From NCBI GenBank assembly GCA_945874145.1, contig CAMCFN010000045.1, forward strand, positions 1 to 32,428: 32,428 bases of DNA, given 5' to 3'. Below, piece after piece: positions 31,401-32,428 of the stretch. This DNA is from Akkermansia muciniphila (GTDB lineage: Bacteria > Verrucomicrobiota > Verrucomicrobiia > Limisphaerales > SXTU01). Within the stretch, counting starts at the first letter, position 1; the number at the start of each line of letters is the position of its first letter. The notes beneath the pieces were generated by a model. That model worked only from the letters and a program-made list of their open reading frames with translations, had not been told where the DNA came from and made no database searches. Made by a program: the position numbers and the translations under genes.

Positions 31401-32171
31401 CACGAGGTCACCCGCCCGGCCCTGCTCGCCAAGCTGCTCGCCGCGAAGGATCCGCGCGTCCGCGCATACGGAGCGCGCGTCGCCGGCATGTGGGCGGAGA
31501 AGTTGCCCGACGCTGCGAAGCTCCTGACCGAGCGCGCCAAGGATGAGAACCCCCGCGTGCGCTTGGAGGCCGTCGTCGCCGCGAGCTACCTCGGTAAACC
31601 CGTCGCGGCGGAAGTCATGACCAAGGCCCTCGACCTGCCCACGGATAAGTTCATTGATTACGCCCTCCGCCAGAGCGCCCGCGCAACCCAGCCGCAGTGG
31701 GGACCGGCCCTTGCCGCGAACCAGCTCAAATTCAGCAGCCCGGCGCACGCGGATTACCTCCGCAAGCTCATCGGCACGCCGCGCAAGGTCGCGTCCGCCG
31801 GCGAGAATATTTACGAGATGGCCTGCCTCCCGTGCCACCAGCCCGAGGGCAAGGGCCTGCCCGGTGTCTATCCGCCGCTCGCCGGCAGCGACTGGGTGCG
31901 CGGCGACACCACCCGCATCATCAAGGTAGTCCTCCACGGCCTGACCGGCCCCGTGACGGTCGCCGGCCAGAACTACGGCCACACGTCCGCCTCCGTCCCG
32001 ATGCCCGCGATGGGCGGCTTGACGGATGAGCAGATTGCGGACGTGCTCACCTTCGTGCGCAGCACCTACGGCCAGCAGGCTCCGCCCGTGACCGCCGCCG
32101 ACGTAAAAGCCGTCCGCGCCGCCACCGTGGTCCGGCAAACTCCGTGGACGGCGGCGGAGTTGGGGAACTGA
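28476..32171 (+). CDS. Secreted multidomain protein: DUF1080, SGNH-like, PVC dehydrogenase-type propeller, HEAT, cytochrome c
   Basis: 1231 residues from the ATG at 28476 (signal peptide MKLWFSLTLAFTAFFTVSA); the upstream ATG at 28434 is unlikely. Order of domains: DUF1080/3-keto-disaccharide hydrolase-like (about 20-205; SLFDGKSFAGWEG, VNGGVQFRSKRIP). Then SGNH-hydrolase-like (about 230-430; block V as DGIHLTAEG with the D-x-x-H pair, but the usual GDS Ser block is not seen). Then a PVC-type membrane-bound-dehydrogenase propeller (about 530-905), with two Ca-binding-like DTNGDGKAD motifs at 598 and 641. HEAT-like helical repeats follow (about 925-1090), then a mono-heme cytochrome c with CLPCH (Cys1117, Cys1120, His1121) and a likely Met ligand in VPMPAMGG. 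Probably binds or oxidises a carbohydrate outside the cell and passes electrons to the heme. Confidence 0.85.
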   Translation: MKLWFSLTLAFTAFFTVSAAPVSLFDGKSFAGWEGDTNKVWRIRDGVIVGGSLEGNPKNEFLATLKSYKNFHLRLEYKLVGTQGFVNGGVQFRSKRIPNPPNEMCGFQADIGAGYSGSLYDESRRRKVLAQADTNHVARLEKVGDWNSYEVVASGSQILLFLNGQRTAIWVEREPGIEDTGIIALQIHGNCKAEISFRNISIDELPNSAIPPEAEILSRFGTAQPSVPVGAFAGGKFAVGTNEVVVFVGQENLVRESKAGELEALLATVFAAKNPRFRSMAWEADTVYEQWRDLNFGSWVRQLETAGATIVVAQFGQMEALDGVARLPEFTAAYHRLLDQFAGRTKKVVLLSPTPFEKPVASHAPDLTKRNNDVRAYADAVREIAKQRGAVFVNLFVPLAVRAPGQRLTEDGIHLTAEGLREVATLTTRQLGAEPKFSAELESLRAAIVQKNQLWFDSWRPANWSFVYGDRVNQMFGKAGGTEPSLKDAFERHRPLVAAADTRVQALARGEKVAALVMPPPANAGDSPKALTPEEQLATFTVADGYEVSLFASERDGVVKPTQIAWDEKGRLYVACSPTYPQTQASAKRADYILVLADTNGDGKADKSWRFAEGLTMVQGLEPGDGGLYVCDFDQLVHLRDTNGDGKADTRRVLFSGFGIGDTHQLINSICHGPDGSLWFSQGLHAFSRVESAWGIARLDRAAIWRLNPRTMRLEGFFGGGMAGANCWGVAFNDYNQVFHKSGDRPHGYWSVPGMVRGASPSGSSSSTSADTAYRNSPEQYHSVGPLFDTSPKTTSIDIIGTRALPDDIQGAALIGGYFGAVAELHKFEDAGSGFKTTQLPKLLKSSNAAFRPVDVSVGPDGAMYLADWFNPIIGHYQASYADPRRDKAHGRIWRITAKGRASVKQPNLAAMKPTQLLEQLKSPERWTRYQAKRLLFDMPTADVLKAADDWVAKLTPATPGYEHLLLEVIGVYESHEVTRPALLAKLLAAKDPRVRAYGARVAGMWAEKLPDAAKLLTERAKDENPRVRLEAVVAASYLGKPVAAEVMTKALDLPTDKFIDYALRQSARATQPQWGPALAANQLKFSSPAHADYLRKLIGTPRKVASAGENIYEMACLPCHQPEGKGLPGVYPPLAGSDWVRGDTTRIIKVVLHGLTGPVTVAGQNYGHTSASVPMPAMGGLTDEQIADVLTFVRSTYGQQAPPVTAADVKAVRAATVVRQTPWTAAELGN

Positions 32172-32428
32172 GAAGTTTTCCTTAGTTGCTTCTAGGCGGC
32201 GTCGGATTAGTCGAGGACTTGCGCGACGCGCTTTAAGCCGCAAATGCGGTGTCGGGCCGCGGTGGCCTGGCTTGCTACGGAGTGCCTGGCCGGAAACTCG
32301 TGTTTTTGGAAGTGGTGAGAGGTGCCAAGGGTGGCGGCGGGGTGGAGTGCGGCTGATTTTCCCAAGGGCTGCGTCATCAGGGAGCAAATTCTTCGCTCGT
32401 GCCGACACTGCTCCTGTCGGGCTTCGCG
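32172..32428. other. Non-coding right edge with promoter-like motif
   Basis: No gene is supported in these 257 bases. TCCTGTCGGGCTTCG at 32412-32426 resembles the motif 42 bases before the membrane-tethered sigma gene (TCCTGTCGGATTTCG at 20711), so another gene under a similar promoter may begin just beyond the window. Confidence 0.4.

Noticed and set aside
32252..32259. Third TCGGGCCG occurrence as another member of the hairpin family
   Set aside because: Flanking bases (GCGGTG and CGGTGG) do not pair and the AGGGTTCG/CGGAGGC parts are missing.
31014..32408. 464-codon minus-strand frame reaching the right edge
   Set aside because: Antisense to the HEAT and cytochrome part of the large protein; compositional shadow without domains.

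Overview
The window reads as a chromosomal segment of a GC-rich bacterium of the PVC group, most likely a Verrucomicrobiota (Pedosphaera/Limisphaerales-type). The support is indirect but consistent. There is a DUF1080/SGNH/PVC-type dehydrogenase/cytochrome c fusion, an ECF sigma factor next to a giant zinc-ribbon Ser/Thr kinase, and a second ECF sigma factor carrying its own membrane anchor. Dispersed palindromic elements fill several gaps, and few start codons show a clear Shine-Dalgarno sequence. No rRNA, tRNA or CRISPR array was seen.

Layout. 1-449: 3' end of an IS4/IS1380-like transposase. 450-1034: non-coding, rich in inverted repeats. 1035-2540: a glucosyl-3-phosphoglycerate-synthase-like glycosyltransferase fused to a SerB-like HAD phosphatase, convergent with a putative Na+/H+ antiporter (2582-3862, minus). 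4109-6323: likely operon of two small membrane proteins, a CaCA-type cation exchanger and a universal stress protein. 6388-11261: three-gene unit with a TolQ/MotA-like channel subunit carrying a very long repetitive helical tail and two different single-pass TolR/ExbD-like partners. 11341-14121: a CNT-type nucleoside transporter and an MFS organic-anion transporter, closed by a good intrinsic terminator. 14294-20650: ECF sigma factor and a 1797-residue transmembrane Ser/Thr kinase, apparently sharing a promoter motif. 20754-22421: second ECF sigma factor with transmembrane and coiled-coil extension. 22558-23778: three small membrane or exported proteins. 23980-26508: RlmI-like rRNA methyltransferase and a BioF/KBL-like PLP enzyme. 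26634-28453: ATPase plus DUF4276 (TOPRIM-like) pair, a candidate defence module. 28476-32171: the large DUF1080-to-cytochrome c protein. The last 257 bases hold no gene.

Working together. The clearest functional units are the 4109-6323 ion/stress operon, the trans-envelope motor-like unit (6388-11261), the sigma/kinase signalling pair (14294-20650) and the translationally coupled ATPase/TOPRIM pair. The most unusual signals are: (i) the motor-like unit, whose architecture recalls ZorAB without ZorC/D; (ii) a perfect 18-bp inverted repeat element sitting in frame inside the kinase activation segment; (iii) two intergenic copies of a hairpin family with an identical loop and compensatory stem changes; and (iv) the synthase-phosphatase fusion. 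All calls come from reading the sequence; no database search was run.
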